From Acidithrix ferrooxidans (lineage in GTDB: Bacteria; Actinomycetota; Acidimicrobiia; Acidimicrobiales; Acidimicrobiaceae): 42,826 nucleotides of DNA. The stretch's first letter is position 1. The number at the start of each line of letters is the position of its first letter. The DNA lies in contig NZ_JXYS01000083.1 of the NCBI RefSeq assembly GCF_000949295.1, forward strand, positions 1-42,826, in the 5' to 3' direction. This document shows positions 8,634-17,936 of the stretch, piece after piece. A program made the translations under genes and the position numbers. A model generated the notes under the pieces. It saw only the letters and a program-made list of their open reading frames with translations, searched no databases and was not told the origin of the DNA.

Positions 8634-10565
8634 TTGAGTGCAAATGTTCCGTCCGTAAATAGCGAGACGGGTAGAACCTATGCGTCAAACTTTACCCGCA
8701 GCGCAAATGAAGAATTTGCCAGCAAGCTCAGTTTGGATGATCAAAGAGATTTTGAGAGGGCAACTAGGGGAAGAATTGACTCGCTTGACTCGTTGATGGT
8801 CTTTCACGATCAATCTATCGGACGCATTGTATGGGACATGGATGCATACAGGTTTGTTGAAGGGGAAGCGCCAGATACTGTCAATCCGAGTCTCTGGCGT
8901 CAAGCCAAGTTGAATGGGATTTACGGGCTTTTTAAAGTAACGGAACGTATCTATCAGGTCCGGGGCTTTGATATCTCGAATATTAGTTTTATCGAAGGAG
9001 ATTCGGGATGGATCGTTATCGATCCGTTGACCTCAAGTGAGACTGCCCGAGCGGCAATGGCTTTGGTCGAGAGCGAACTAGGGGCCAAGCCGATAAAGGC
9101 AATCATCTACACCCATAGTCATGCGGATCATTTTATGGGCGTTTGCGGGGTAGCATCTCGCCAAGAGATCGCGCAAGAATCTATTCCGATCATTGCTCCG
9201 ATCGGTTTCATGGAGGCAGCGGTCTTTGAGAATGTCATCGCAGGCAACGCGATGTTGCGACGTGCTTCATATATGTATGGCAACATCCTTGATAAAGGGC
9301 CCGATGGACAGATCGACTGTGGGCTGGGCAAGAGCGTTCCCAGCGGAAATATAAGTCTGGTAGCTCCTAGCGTTCTTATCTCGCAGACCGGGCAGGAGCT
9401 CTCCATCGATGGTGTGAGGATCGTATTTCAGTACACTCCCGACTCTGAAGCTCCAGCAGAGATGGCTCTCTTTTTCCCAGAACTCGAAGCCCTTTGTATG
9501 GCCGAGAACTGTAGTGGCGTTATGCATAACGTCTATACGCCTAGAGGGGCGCAGGTGCGCGACAGCCTAGCTTGGTCGAAGTACATAAACGAAGCCCTTG
9601 AACTCTTTGGACGAAGGGTAAACGTGCTCTTCAACAGTCACAATTGGCCCCATTTTGGGCAGGACGATTTGGTTGAATATCTAAAGTGTCAGCGTGATAC
9701 CTATCGCTTTATTCATGATCAGACCATGCGCCTAGCCAATCATGGATTTACGCCTTTGGAGATTGCTGAGAAGCTTGAGCTTCCCGACAGCCTTGCCAAG
9801 GAGTTTTCTAATCGAGGATATTATGGCACGCTAAGTCACAACTCTAAGGCGGTCTATCAGAAATATTTAGGATTTTTTGATGGCAATCCCTCCAATCTCA
9901 ATCCTCTTCCGCCAAGCGAGGCTGGTGAGGCCTATGTTGAATATATGGGTGGAGCTGCGGCCCTACTAGAACGAGCACAGCGCGACTATGGCCTTGGAAA
10001 ATATAGGTGGGTCAGCCAAGTCTTGACTCATTTGGTCTTTAGCGAACCAGAGAATATCGCTGCCCGTCAACTTCTTGCTTCGACATATGAGCAGCTTGCT
10101 TATCAGGCTGAATCTGGTCCCTGGCGTAACTTCTACCTTTGTGGAGCGCTAGAGCTTCGCTCGGAGGTCTCATTTGTTCCCACGGCCCGACCTGGGGCAA
10201 ATTTTGAAGTTCTCTCTTCGATGTCTATCGATATGATCTTTGATCTTTTTGGAGTCCGTCTCAATGGTCCAAATGCGCAGGGGCGCAATATGGCTATAAA
10301 TTGGGACTTTCCTGATACCGGCGAGAAGTGGGTCCTGTGGTTAGAAAATAGTGCGCTTAGTTACCTAGGCCGCCATGATCTCGAGGCTACAGCTACCATT
10401 CGATTAGATCGCCATGTGCTGGATCTGGTCCTTAGCCAAAAGCTTGCCATGATCGATGCTATAGGTTCCAAGCAGGTAATCATAGATGGCGACGTTGGCG
10501 CATTGATTGACTTTTTTAGCCTTTTGGACAACTTCGAAGTGGACTTTAATATCGCACTGCCTTAG
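8634..10565 (+). CDS. Alkylsulfatase-type metallo-beta-lactamase-fold hydrolase (SdsA1/BDS1-like)
   Basis: 643 residues, TTG start. The N-terminal metallo-beta-lactamase domain carries THSHADH (160-166), the binuclear zinc motif. Further expected metal and substrate positions appear in the ALCMAEN segment (about 286-292, E291) and NSHNWPHF (about 334-341). The middle is the alkylsulfatase dimerisation domain, with SHNSKAVYQKYLGFFDGNP (about 401-419) as its hallmark. The C-terminal SCP2-like domain (about 525-640) usually binds the alkyl chain. The family cleaves primary alkyl sulfates such as SDS to alcohol and sulfate. Unlike Pseudomonas SdsA1 there is no signal peptide, which suggests cytoplasmic action. 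An MFS transporter follows in the same direction after a 360-base gap. Confidence 0.9.
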   Translation: MSANVPSVNSETGRTYASNFTRSANEEFASKLSLDDQRDFERATRGRIDSLDSLMVFHDQSIGRIVWDMDAYRFVEGEAPDTVNPSLWRQAKLNGIYGLFKVTERIYQVRGFDISNISFIEGDSGWIVIDPLTSSETARAAMALVESELGAKPIKAIIYTHSHADHFMGVCGVASRQEIAQESIPIIAPIGFMEAAVFENVIAGNAMLRRASYMYGNILDKGPDGQIDCGLGKSVPSGNISLVAPSVLISQTGQELSIDGVRIVFQYTPDSEAPAEMALFFPELEALCMAENCSGVMHNVYTPRGAQVRDSLAWSKYINEALELFGRRVNVLFNSHNWPHFGQDDLVEYLKCQRDTYRFIHDQTMRLANHGFTPLEIAEKLELPDSLAKEFSNRGYYGTLSHNSKAVYQKYLGFFDGNPSNLNPLPPSEAGEAYVEYMGGAAALLERAQRDYGLGKYRWVSQVLTHLVFSEPENIAARQLLASTYEQLAYQAESGPWRNFYLCGALELRSEVSFVPTARPGANFEVLSSMSIDMIFDLFGVRLNGPNAQGRNMAINWDFPDTGEKWVLWLENSALSYLGRHDLEATATIRLDRHVLDLVLSQKLAMIDAIGSKQVIIDGDVGALIDFFSLLDNFEVDFNIALP

Positions 10566-10925
10566 CGGGCGCTTGAGAGAGTCTCTTCGTGCCACTAGGG
10601 GCTGCCTCTGTGTGTGAACAGCCTTTTGTTCATAAATGGCGTTTTCCGGGTTTGTTAGGTTTATCAAGGATAGAATCAGAAGAGAGCTCTTTGGCGCAGT
10701 TGCCACTTTTGAAGATCACTTTATTATCGTAGTTTTTGTAACTTGAAAATTAAGGTGTTTAGTTGGCAGGCCTTCGAGAAAGCCAACTCATTTGGTTTGC
10801 CCTTTGGGGAAGAGTCGAATTTTTAGCCTCTCACCTCGGCGGATTTGTTCAAGGTGGTGCAACTTTGTCGATAAAATCTGCTAGGAGATAGGTCTGCGAT
10901 TTGACAAATATAGTCCGGAGAACGA
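10566..10925. other. Gap of 360 bases
   Basis: No gene or RNA recognised. The Shine-Dalgarno CGGAG just before 10926 serves the next gene. Confidence 0.4.
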
Positions 10926-12155
10926 TTGACTGGAAAGAATAGCGATTCGAAGTTAGCGTCATTGTTAAAGATCGGCCGGCCGGCACAGCGCCTGCTTGCT
11001 AGCTCTGGTCTTGTCTTTGGTGGTTTTGCGACATCGACGGTCTTTGTCTCGCTGTTCTTTTATGTGGCCAGTGGAAGCGTAGATGAGATGGCCCTCTATG
11101 GGCTGGGGCGATATGTCGGCCTTATTATCATATCGGGGATAATCGTTAAGGTTTTTCCGCAAAGTTCACCCAGGCAGCTCTTTCGGATCGGCTTAATTTT
11201 GACGGCAGCCTTCTATCTCCTCATTATCGTACTGAGGACAAGTGCGGTTGGTTTGGTCGTGCCACTCGGGTTATTCAATGGAGCTGCTGCTGGGATCTAC
11301 TGGTTTGGCAATAACACATTGGCTTTTGACGTCCTTAGTCCAGATGAGCGAAGCCACTACTATGGTTTGAGCTTCGCAATTATGAGCATTCTCAATGTGG
11401 CGATGCCCTTGGCTGGGGGATTGATAATCTCGCGTGTTGGCGGTGAACTTGGCTATGTCTGTGTCTTTGGGGTTTCATTAGTGAGCTTTTGTCTAGCATG
11501 GTGGACCTCGCGAAAGTTGCAAACTAGCACCGGGGTTGGAGCAGTTTCAATGCGTCATGCTCTAATCGTCCCACCCCGCCAAAGAGGCTGGAGCTTTATT
11601 TGGATCGCAATCGCCCTTCACGGATTCAAACAGGGCGGTGCAGATCTGGGGATGATTGTTTTGGTCGAACTTGCAACACACAGCTCAAGTGATCAGGGTA
11701 TCTATGTCTCAATCGCTTCGCTAGCCGGAGTTGCTAGTTCAGTTATTGCTGGGCGCTTGCCGCCCTTAGTTAGAGGCAGGACAATGTGGATTGGAGCCCT
11801 TGGATACGGGATGGCTCTGATCTTATTATTATTTGGGGCTAACTTCGCCATTTTGTTGGTTTATGGACTCGTTTCAGGCTTTGCCTATCCGGGCCTTATG
11901 GTCTCTTTGTCGAGTGTTGTCTTGGACGTTATAGCTTCCGATCCGTCCGCAGCGCAACTGAGGGGCGAGTATGTGCTCTCTCGAGAGATAGCGACCAACG
12001 TAGGCCGTATCGTCGCCATCTCGCTTCTTATCGGTCTCATGTGGTTTTTGAGTGTGACGGCTTCAATCTTGGTCGTGCTCTGTGTGGCAGCAATCTTTCA
12101 GCTTGTGGCGGCATTTTTAGGTAGACATGCTTCACACTCGCTCCGGTTGGCTTAA
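10926..12155 (+). CDS. MFS-type membrane transporter
   Basis: 409 residues, TTG start preceded by CGGAG. The chain is almost wholly hydrophobic, with about 12 predicted membrane segments arranged as two bundles split by a polar loop (about 195-220). The overall form fits the major facilitator superfamily, close in style to the uncharacterised Bacillus YttB/YqgE-like carriers. The classical motif A between helices 2 and 3 is degenerate (VFPQSSPRQLFRIG), so no substrate can be proposed. It follows the alkylsulfatase-like gene in the same direction and could move related compounds, but the 360-base gap leaves co-transcription uncertain. Confidence 0.75.
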   Translation: MTGKNSDSKLASLLKIGRPAQRLLASSGLVFGGFATSTVFVSLFFYVASGSVDEMALYGLGRYVGLIIISGIIVKVFPQSSPRQLFRIGLILTAAFYLLIIVLRTSAVGLVVPLGLFNGAAAGIYWFGNNTLAFDVLSPDERSHYYGLSFAIMSILNVAMPLAGGLIISRVGGELGYVCVFGVSLVSFCLAWWTSRKLQTSTGVGAVSMRHALIVPPRQRGWSFIWIAIALHGFKQGGADLGMIVLVELATHSSSDQGIYVSIASLAGVASSVIAGRLPPLVRGRTMWIGALGYGMALILLLFGANFAILLVYGLVSGFAYPGLMVSLSSVVLDVIASDPSAAQLRGEYVLSREIATNVGRIVAISLLIGLMWFLSVTASILVVLCVAAIFQLVAAFLGRHASHSLRLA

Positions 12156-12280
12156 TTTTTGGTACCTTCGGTGAAACTATTTAAGAAGGTTTCGGGATCG
12201 AATAGACCATTTGTAATAGTGTTTTTTTGACGGTATTTTTCGTACACTTTGCCTTCAATGATAAATCGAACAGATACTCC

Positions 12281-12310
12281 TTTGATCTATTTTGATCTAT
12301 TTTGATCTAC
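12281..12310. repeat. 10-bp tandem repeat x3 across prpD stop codon
   Basis: TTTGATCTAT is repeated three times head to tail; the last copy ends in C instead of T. On the minus strand the third copy overlaps the stop codon (12307-12309) of the PrpD-like gene, so the repeat forms the start of its 3' untranslated region. Confidence 0.95.
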
Positions 12311-13719
12311 GGCTCTAGCATGTCAAAAAGAGTGGCTAGAGACGTTGACAATAGGGCATCTTTATCGTTAAATAGTTCGACAACCTGGTCGATTTTGGTA
12401 TTCGAAAGTTGACCTTGGGCATTTTGGCGAAACTTTTTTACTATCTCCATCATTGTGTCCTTAGAGCGCTTGGGATGCCCGAGTGGATATTGTATTTCGA
12501 TTCGATCGGTCGATGTGTGATCTTTGAAGGTGACTGAGATTGCGTTTGCTACAGATCTCTTTGTAGGGTCTAGATAGTCAAGCGAGAAGTTTAGATTTTC
12601 ACTAACCACCATTTTTTCCCTAATGCCATCGAGATCGAGTATTTTTGCCGATTCGTTCTCATAGTCGCGATAGGTCAGTGACCCCTTTGTAAGACCAACT
12701 GCAACGATGTACTCTAATGAGTGGTCTCGGTCCGCTTCATTGTTCAGAGGACCCGTCTTGGAGATGATTTTCAGAGCGGAGTCGTGAGTTTCGATAAAGA
12801 TCTTATCTATCTCGTCTATTCTGTCTCTTACTTGATCATGAAGGGCGATGGCCGCCTCTAGTGCGCTTTGAGCATGGTATTCGCAGGGGTATGGGATTTT
12901 GAATAGGATATTTCTAATCACATATTCCCCAAGTGGCTGTGCCAGAGTTATAGTTTCACCACCGCAGAAGGTATCTTGGAACCCCCATTTAGGCGTACTT
13001 AGTGCGCTTGGGTAGCCCTCTTCGCCAGCTAGGGTCAAAAGCGCCAACGTAACTCCTCGGGCGCTGGCATCGGGTGCAGCCCAGGACTTTCTAGATCCTG
13101 TGTTGGGTGAATGGCGATAGCATCTCAGCGACATTCCATCGACAAAAGCTTGGGATATGGCAGCTTGGACCTCTTGGATTGTGCCGCCTAGGATGTGGGT
13201 TACAACGGCGGTACTGCTAATTCGTACGTATGTTGAGTGATCGTATCCGCTTGCATTTAGTGAATACGAAAGTGACAGTACCCCCTGGATCTCATAGGCC
13301 CGAATCATCGAATCGAGGAGGGTAGAAATCGTAACGCCGTCTTTGTCTTTTGCTAGGGGGCCTTTCTTTGATAGCATTAGTGCACTTAGGATCGCGCCCA
13401 AGTTATCTGATGGATGTCCCCACTCCAATCCAAGGAAGGTGTCATTAAAGTCGAGCCAGCGCACAAGGACACTGTTGTTGAAGGCGCCTTTTGCGGGATC
13501 TACCCTTCTACGACCGCCAATCACTCGAATCTCACCGCAGTTGGCTTCGGAATCATCTCCGATTAACGTCGTGCACTTCATCACCTCGCGGGATAAGAGA
13601 GCGCATCCAAGTGCGTCCAATAGAGCCGCAGCGGCATTATCTATCGCATATTGAGATGGGCTAAAGTCGCTCACGACATAGGAGGCAATCTCATGGATCA
13701 GTGGGTCGTAGTTATTCAT
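12307..13719 (-). CDS. prpD: MmgE/PrpD family protein, probable 2-methylcitrate dehydratase
   Basis: 470 residues, about normal for PrpD. Typical segments are the N-terminal helix with LLDALGCAL (about 33-41), VRWLDFNDTFLG with WGHPSDN (about 85-105), and KSWAAPDASARG (about 209-220). PrpD removes water from 2-methylcitrate in the methylcitrate cycle that burns propionyl-CoA; the wider MmgE/PrpD family includes other dehydratases and decarboxylases such as IrgI and cis-aconitate decarboxylase. The start ATG has AAAGGTG upstream and overlaps the end of the preceding lyase gene by eight bases, which points to translational coupling and a shared pathway. No methylcitrate synthase gene is present in the window. 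Confidence 0.88.
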   Translation of the reverse strand: MNNYDPLIHEIASYVVSDFSPSQYAIDNAAAALLDALGCALLSREVMKCTTLIGDDSEANCGEIRVIGGRRRVDPAKGAFNNSVLVRWLDFNDTFLGLEWGHPSDNLGAILSALMLSKKGPLAKDKDGVTISTLLDSMIRAYEIQGVLSLSYSLNASGYDHSTYVRISSTAVVTHILGGTIQEVQAAISQAFVDGMSLRCYRHSPNTGSRKSWAAPDASARGVTLALLTLAGEEGYPSALSTPKWGFQDTFCGGETITLAQPLGEYVIRNILFKIPYPCEYHAQSALEAAIALHDQVRDRIDEIDKIFIETHDSALKIISKTGPLNNEADRDHSLEYIVAVGLTKGSLTYRDYENESAKILDLDGIREKMVVSENLNFSLDYLDPTKRSVANAISVTFKDHTSTDRIEIQYPLGHPKRSKDTMMEIVKKFRQNAQGQLSNTKIDQVVELFNDKDALLSTSLATLFDMLEP

Positions 13720-14623
13720 TTATAGCACCTTTTGTTGTTTTGAAGGTGTATTTCTCTTCGAGTGAGTCGTAAAAGTCTTTGTCGACTAAGTGTTGGCGTT
13801 CGTCCCAGTGGGCTATTCGCACCTTGTCGGTTTTGAGCTCCCCATATTTCATCAATGATGAAAGTACATCTCTGGTTCCAGCTATTGCTCCTTGTAATGA
13901 GGCATTTGCATAAAGGACAATTGCATAATCTCCAAGTTGGTCCAAAGCCAAGATGGGGGTTTTGCCGCCTTCCACAATGTTTATCAAAAGTGGGACTCCC
14001 GGGAGTAGCTTTGGCACCTTTCTGATTTGGTCGATGGTTGTGATAGCTTCAATAAATATGACGTCAGCACCAGCTTCATAGAAGTGCTTGGCCCTTTTTA
14101 TCGCACTGTCTAGGCCAAGGCTTGCTCCTGCATCAGTGCGAGCGATTATCAGGAGGTTTTCATCTTCTCGAGCATCGATAGCCGCCGTTATCTTTATGAC
14201 GGCCTCTTCTTCGGAGATGACTGATTTGTTAGAGAAGTGGCCACATTTTTTTGGAAATGTCTGATCCTCAATTTGAATTGCACTTACACCGGCGCGCTCA
14301 AGTGCCCTCACGCAGCGTTGCAGGTTTATGGAATTGCCAAAACCGCTGTCGCAATCGACGACGACTGGGATCGCCACCGAGTCCACAATAGCCTGTGCGT
14401 GGGATAGCAACTGGTCGAAGGTGACAAGTCCTATGTCTGGCACCCCAAGGAAAGTGTTTGCGATCCCGGCGCCACTTACATAAACGGCGTCAAATCCAAT
14501 TTGCTCGATGAGTTTTGCGGTAAGTGCATTGGCGGCACCAGGAAGGACAAGTGGATTTTTCTCTTCCAGTAGGCGGGTTTTGAGTTGCCTTCTGAGATCG
14601 TAGGCTTTAAATCCTGTGTTCAT
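13712..14623 (-). CDS. prpB: Isocitrate lyase/PEP mutase family lyase, probable 2-methylisocitrate lyase
   Basis: 303 residues, ATG start with AGAGGA at good spacing. A TIM-barrel enzyme of the ICL/PEPM superfamily. The signature loop KKCGH at 125-129 (C127 as general acid) marks the lyase branch rather than the PEP mutases. The metal-site region reads DCDSGFGN (90-97) where most PrpB proteins have D-A-D-x-G-[FY]-G. IEDQ (118-121) and ARTDA (161-165) are also conserved. It would split 2-methylisocitrate to pyruvate and succinate, in partnership with the overlapping prpD-like gene. Related enzymes cleave dimethylmalate or oxaloacetate, so the assignment leans on the neighbour. Confidence 0.85.
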   Translation of the reverse strand: MNTGFKAYDLRRQLKTRLLEEKNPLVLPGAANALTAKLIEQIGFDAVYVSGAGIANTFLGVPDIGLVTFDQLLSHAQAIVDSVAIPVVVDCDSGFGNSINLQRCVRALERAGVSAIQIEDQTFPKKCGHFSNKSVISEEEAVIKITAAIDAREDENLLIIARTDAGASLGLDSAIKRAKHFYEAGADVIFIEAITTIDQIRKVPKLLPGVPLLINIVEGGKTPILALDQLGDYAIVLYANASLQGAIAGTRDVLSSLMKYGELKTDKVRIAHWDERQHLVDKDFYDSLEEKYTFKTTKGAINE

Positions 14624-15258
14624 TGTTTCCTCTGATTTTTAGTGGTCGTCTTCTTGGCACTAGCTGGCCTTTTAGTCCTTTTGTCCCAGATTACTTCTAT
14701 TTATAAGGCGAAGGTGCATCTCGTATGTATATTCAAAGTTTGCAACCAGTAACGATCATGAGGTGCTGCGTGAAGTCTTGTTGTTATCTTTGGGTCGTAG
14801 CGTTTTCTTAACTATGACAAAGAGAGATAGAAATTTGGTCTTTGTCATTTTGGAATTGTCTTGAAAGGCAGTCAATCCGGCGTAATCCAGAGCGAAGTTG
14901 GACGTCATAGGTCAAGGTGGCGCAAGGAAAATCGTTCATTGTGATTTAGCTTCGACATGTCATCACGATACGGTATCTGACTTTCATGGCGTTAGTCCAC
15001 AAATGCGCGATTGCATTCCTTTTACAATTGGGTCAATTGGTAGGGGGTGGTTGACTTTAGAGGGATTTTGCTAAATTTTCTCAATTGGCGATACTTCGAG
15101 GTTCATCATGGAGGTCAAACGTTTGCGTCAATCGCCTTTAAAGACTTTTGAGTCTCTACTCAAAAGCCCTTTTGGCCAAGTAGAGTTGTAGTCAGACCAG
15201 CTTGAAAGCGATCAATAGGGCAGTTCGATAGTTGATAATTGTCAGCATTGTGAAGTTT
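14624..15258. other. Non-coding gap upstream of prpB and efflux gene
   Basis: About 635 bases between divergent genes. No gene recognised. On the minus strand TATAAAT about 75 bases before prpB could be a -10 element, but no matching -35 is evident. Confidence 0.45.
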
Positions 15259-15288
15259 TTGAGTAAGGCTGATCTCGGTGGTTATAAT
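15259..15288 (+). promoter_or_regulatory. Sigma70-type promoter candidate for efflux gene
   Basis: A perfect -10 TATAAT (15283-15288) lies 18 bases after TTGAGT (15259-15264). Transcription would begin near 15295 and give a leader of about 210 nt that includes the whole octamer array. Confidence 0.55.
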
Positions 15289-15314
15289 TTTATTTTTGTA
15301 ATTGGCAATTCCGG

Positions 15315-15536
15315 ATGTTGGCCTTAGCGTGGTATTTTGTGCGAGAGCCCGAGAGCCCGAGAGCCCGAGAGCCCGAGAGCCCGAGAGCCCGAGAGCCCGA
15401 GAGCCCGAGAGCCCGAGAGCCCGAGAGCCCGAGAGCCCGAGAGCCCGAGAGCCCGAGAGGCTTTCAGGCCGTAGTCGATTTGTTGTCCAGACCTAAAGGA
15501 GCGATTCTTGGCATCAAATGGTACGTCGCTAAATGA
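15315..15536 (+). CDS. Possible upstream ORF reading through the octamer array
   Basis: ATG at 15315, about 20 nt after the predicted transcription start. It encodes 73 residues: MLALAWYFV, then a REPESPRA octapeptide repeat, then about 23 residues ending at TGA 15534-15536. It overlaps the efflux gene start (15508) by 29 bases in another frame. No clear Shine-Dalgarno site precedes it, and it may simply be leader RNA. It is listed because its stop position depends on the copy number of the octamer. A competing TTG-initiated frame at 15302 ends at 15496. Confidence 0.25.
   Translation: MLALAWYFVREPESPRAREPESPRAREPESPRAREPESPRAREPESPRGFQAVVDLLSRPKGAILGIKWYVAK
15343..15459 (+). repeat. Octamer tandem array (GAGAGCCC)x14
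   Basis: Fourteen perfect copies of GAGAGCCC (15343-15454) plus GAGAG. Perfect identity over 112 bases suggests recent expansion or ongoing slippage. The complement is (GGGCTCTC)n, a G3-run series with five-base loops that also fits a G-quadruplex consensus. Because the unit is not a multiple of three, each gain or loss shifts any frame crossing it. All three frames through the repeat give the same peptide repeat. Confidence 0.97.
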
Positions 15537-16941
15537 TTTAAGTAGATCCCGGCGGATGGCTATTTTGGCCATCTGCTCGATGAGCCTTTTTATTGTAGGC
15601 ATTGACAATACGATAATAAATGTGGCTCTTCCATCCATTGGCAGGGACTTAGGTGCTAGCGTCTCTGGCCTTCAATGGACCGTAGATGCCTACACGCTCG
15701 TTTTGGCGAGCCTTTTGATGCTTTCTGGTTCTACCGGCGATCGACTTGGGAGGCGCAAGACGTTTCAAGTTGGGTTGATAGTTTTTTCCCTCGGGTCTCT
15801 TCTTTGTAGCCTCGCCCCAAATTTAGTGTTTTTGGAGGCGTTTAGAATGCTCCAGGCGATTGGCGGCTCGATGTTGAATCCTGTTGCACTCTCGATAATT
15901 ACTAACACTTTTACCGATCCTAAAGAGCGTGCACAAGCAATTGGTATCTGGGGTGCGGTTATTGGCGTATCCATGGCTCTGGGCCCAATACTTGGTGGAA
16001 CCTTAGTTGATTCGGTGGGATGGCGTTCCATCTTTTGGATCAATGTTCCAATCGGGATTGCCGCCTTTATATTGGCGGGTAGGTTTATTCCAGAGTCGCG
16101 TGCCGACCGCGCACGTAAGTTGGACCCAGTAGGACAGATCTTGATACTGGTGTTTTTAGCTTCTGCGATTTTTGGAATTATTGAGGGACCTACTTCCGGA
16201 TGGGGCTCTGTGAAGATTGTAAGCACATTTGTCATTGCGGGTGTGAGCCTTATCTCGCTGCTGATCTATGAGCCGCGAAGGAATGAGCCATTGATAGATC
16301 TGCGATATTTCAGAAGCATTCCGTTTTCCGGGGCTACTGTTGTTGCGGTTGCAGCCTTTGGCTCGCTAGGTGGTTTTTTATTCATGAATACTCTCTATCT
16401 TCAAAATGTGCGGGGGCTATCTCCGCTTTCAGCAGGAATTGATACCCTTCCAATGGCTGTGATGACCATCTTTGCAGCTCCGCTATCGGGGCGTATAGTA
16501 GGCAGCGTCGGGCCGAGGATACCATTGCTGATCGGAGGCTTGGGCATTGGCCTGAGTAGTCTTGCTTTGACTACTCTTACTGCGACCACTCCATTTTCTT
16601 GGCTTTTTGGTGCTTATTTACTCTTTGGACTTGGTTTTGGTTTAGTTAATGCACCTATCACCAATGCCGCTGTATCTGGAATGCCGCGTCAACAGGCAGG
16701 TGTTGCCGCTGCTGTGGCGTCGACGAGCCGCCAGATCGGTCAGTCTCTAGGTGTTGCTATTGTGGGTGCTATGTTATCGGTTGCGATGGGCGGGAAGCTC
16801 ACCGGTAATTTGGCAAGGGCTAGCCATTCGAGCTGGTGGCTCTTGGTGGCCTTTGGCGTTTGCATCTTTTGCATGGGTTTGATTATGACATCGAGAGTTG
16901 CTAAATCAAGCGTGGAGCGTGTCGCTTCTATTTTTCCTTGA
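15508..16941 (+). CDS. DHA2-family (EmrB/QacA-like) MFS multidrug efflux transporter
   Basis: 477 residues, TTG start with AAAGGAG at ideal distance (15495-15501). The N-terminal SLFIVGIDNTIINVALPSIG is the classic first helix of 14-TM drug:H+ antiporters. WTVDAYTLV lies at about 57-65, motif A at about 74-84 (GSTGDRLGRRK), and the antiporter motif C region at about 148-165 (GAVIGVSMALGPILGG, with GWRSIFWINVPIG following). It would export cationic or lipophilic compounds from the inner membrane using the proton gradient. Its leader holds the 14-copy octamer array, so expression may vary between cells. No TetR- or MarR-type regulator lies next to it. Confidence 0.9.
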   Translation: MASNGTSLNDLSRSRRMAILAICSMSLFIVGIDNTIINVALPSIGRDLGASVSGLQWTVDAYTLVLASLLMLSGSTGDRLGRRKTFQVGLIVFSLGSLLCSLAPNLVFLEAFRMLQAIGGSMLNPVALSIITNTFTDPKERAQAIGIWGAVIGVSMALGPILGGTLVDSVGWRSIFWINVPIGIAAFILAGRFIPESRADRARKLDPVGQILILVFLASAIFGIIEGPTSGWGSVKIVSTFVIAGVSLISLLIYEPRRNEPLIDLRYFRSIPFSGATVVAVAAFGSLGGFLFMNTLYLQNVRGLSPLSAGIDTLPMAVMTIFAAPLSGRIVGSVGPRIPLLIGGLGIGLSSLALTTLTATTPFSWLFGAYLLFGLGFGLVNAPITNAAVSGMPRQQAGVAAAVASTSRQIGQSLGVAIVGAMLSVAMGGKLTGNLARASHSSWWLLVAFGVCIFCMGLIMTSRVAKSSVERVASIFP

Positions 16942-17794
16942 CAAGTGATTAATCTAATATAGGCGCAGAATTTTTACCGTTTATTTGGGTTAGAAGATCG
17001 AAATTTGAGACCTTTCAACTCTTATAGTTGACGAGAATTGTCGGACCTTTCGCCCTTTGATTTAATTATCGTTAAGTTGTGTGTTCCTATTGGAAATAAA
17101 GCTCATTACTTGGTTTTTTAGTCCATTGGGTGCCTTGGTTACTGGTGATTTCTTTTCGGCTCTCCTAACCTTCATGTGGTTTGAGAGGCTTCCAATTGAT
17201 TGATCCGATACTAACGTGAGCTTTATATCCATAATGTGGATTTTGGAAAACTCCTGAAGTCCTAGGAGATAAAAGAATCCCTAAGAGGGATGTTCGGTAG
17301 TGGATTATCTAATGACGAGATGGTCGAATTATTGGCCTTGGGCATGTTTCTGAATTGGCTTCAGAAGTAGCTAGCCTTGTGACATTGTCAAAAGCCAATT
17401 CCAACCCGAACGGACGCAATTATGGCTGCTAGCGAACCCCTTAACTTGAAAAGAGTGTCTCCAATGGAAGGTTTGAGGGCCTAAATAATAAAATTAGCTC
17501 CATCATTGCTAGAAGCTGTAGTTTTCATTCGGCAAATCAACCCTTGGCTTGGTAGTGATTTCATACGGTCTTATTGACCTAAAGTTCCCCTACGATAGGG
17601 TTGTTTTATTCAAATCTATTCAAGGGAGCCTTCTTTTTATTATTTGATTGGGGATCCATTCTTGGCCTTGGGCACGCTCGGGCAAATTCGCTATAGCCAG
17701 GTAGTGACCCTTATTTTTTATTTCGGTGCGACGGCAGACTGCTTTCGTAATGGCGATATTTAAGTATTTTCTCCAGTCTGTTTACATTTAAGTG

Positions 17795-17818
17795 CTAGTG
17801 AGGAAACTAGTGAGGAAA
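17795..17818 (+). repeat. 12-bp tandem duplication
   Basis: Two perfect adjacent copies of CTAGTGAGGAAA in a non-coding stretch. Confidence 0.9.
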
Positions 17819-17936
17819 TCTTATGAAAGGTGATTGGTCGATACTTGGTGGGATTGGGGTTTGATGCATATGAATTTGGATTGGACGTTTTTAGTGTGTT
17901 CTAGATTTTCAGATACGCTCATACTGTATTGCTTAT

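Noticed and set aside
15343-15459. Could the 14-copy array be a CRISPR?
   Set aside because: The units are 8 bp, contiguous and without spacers.
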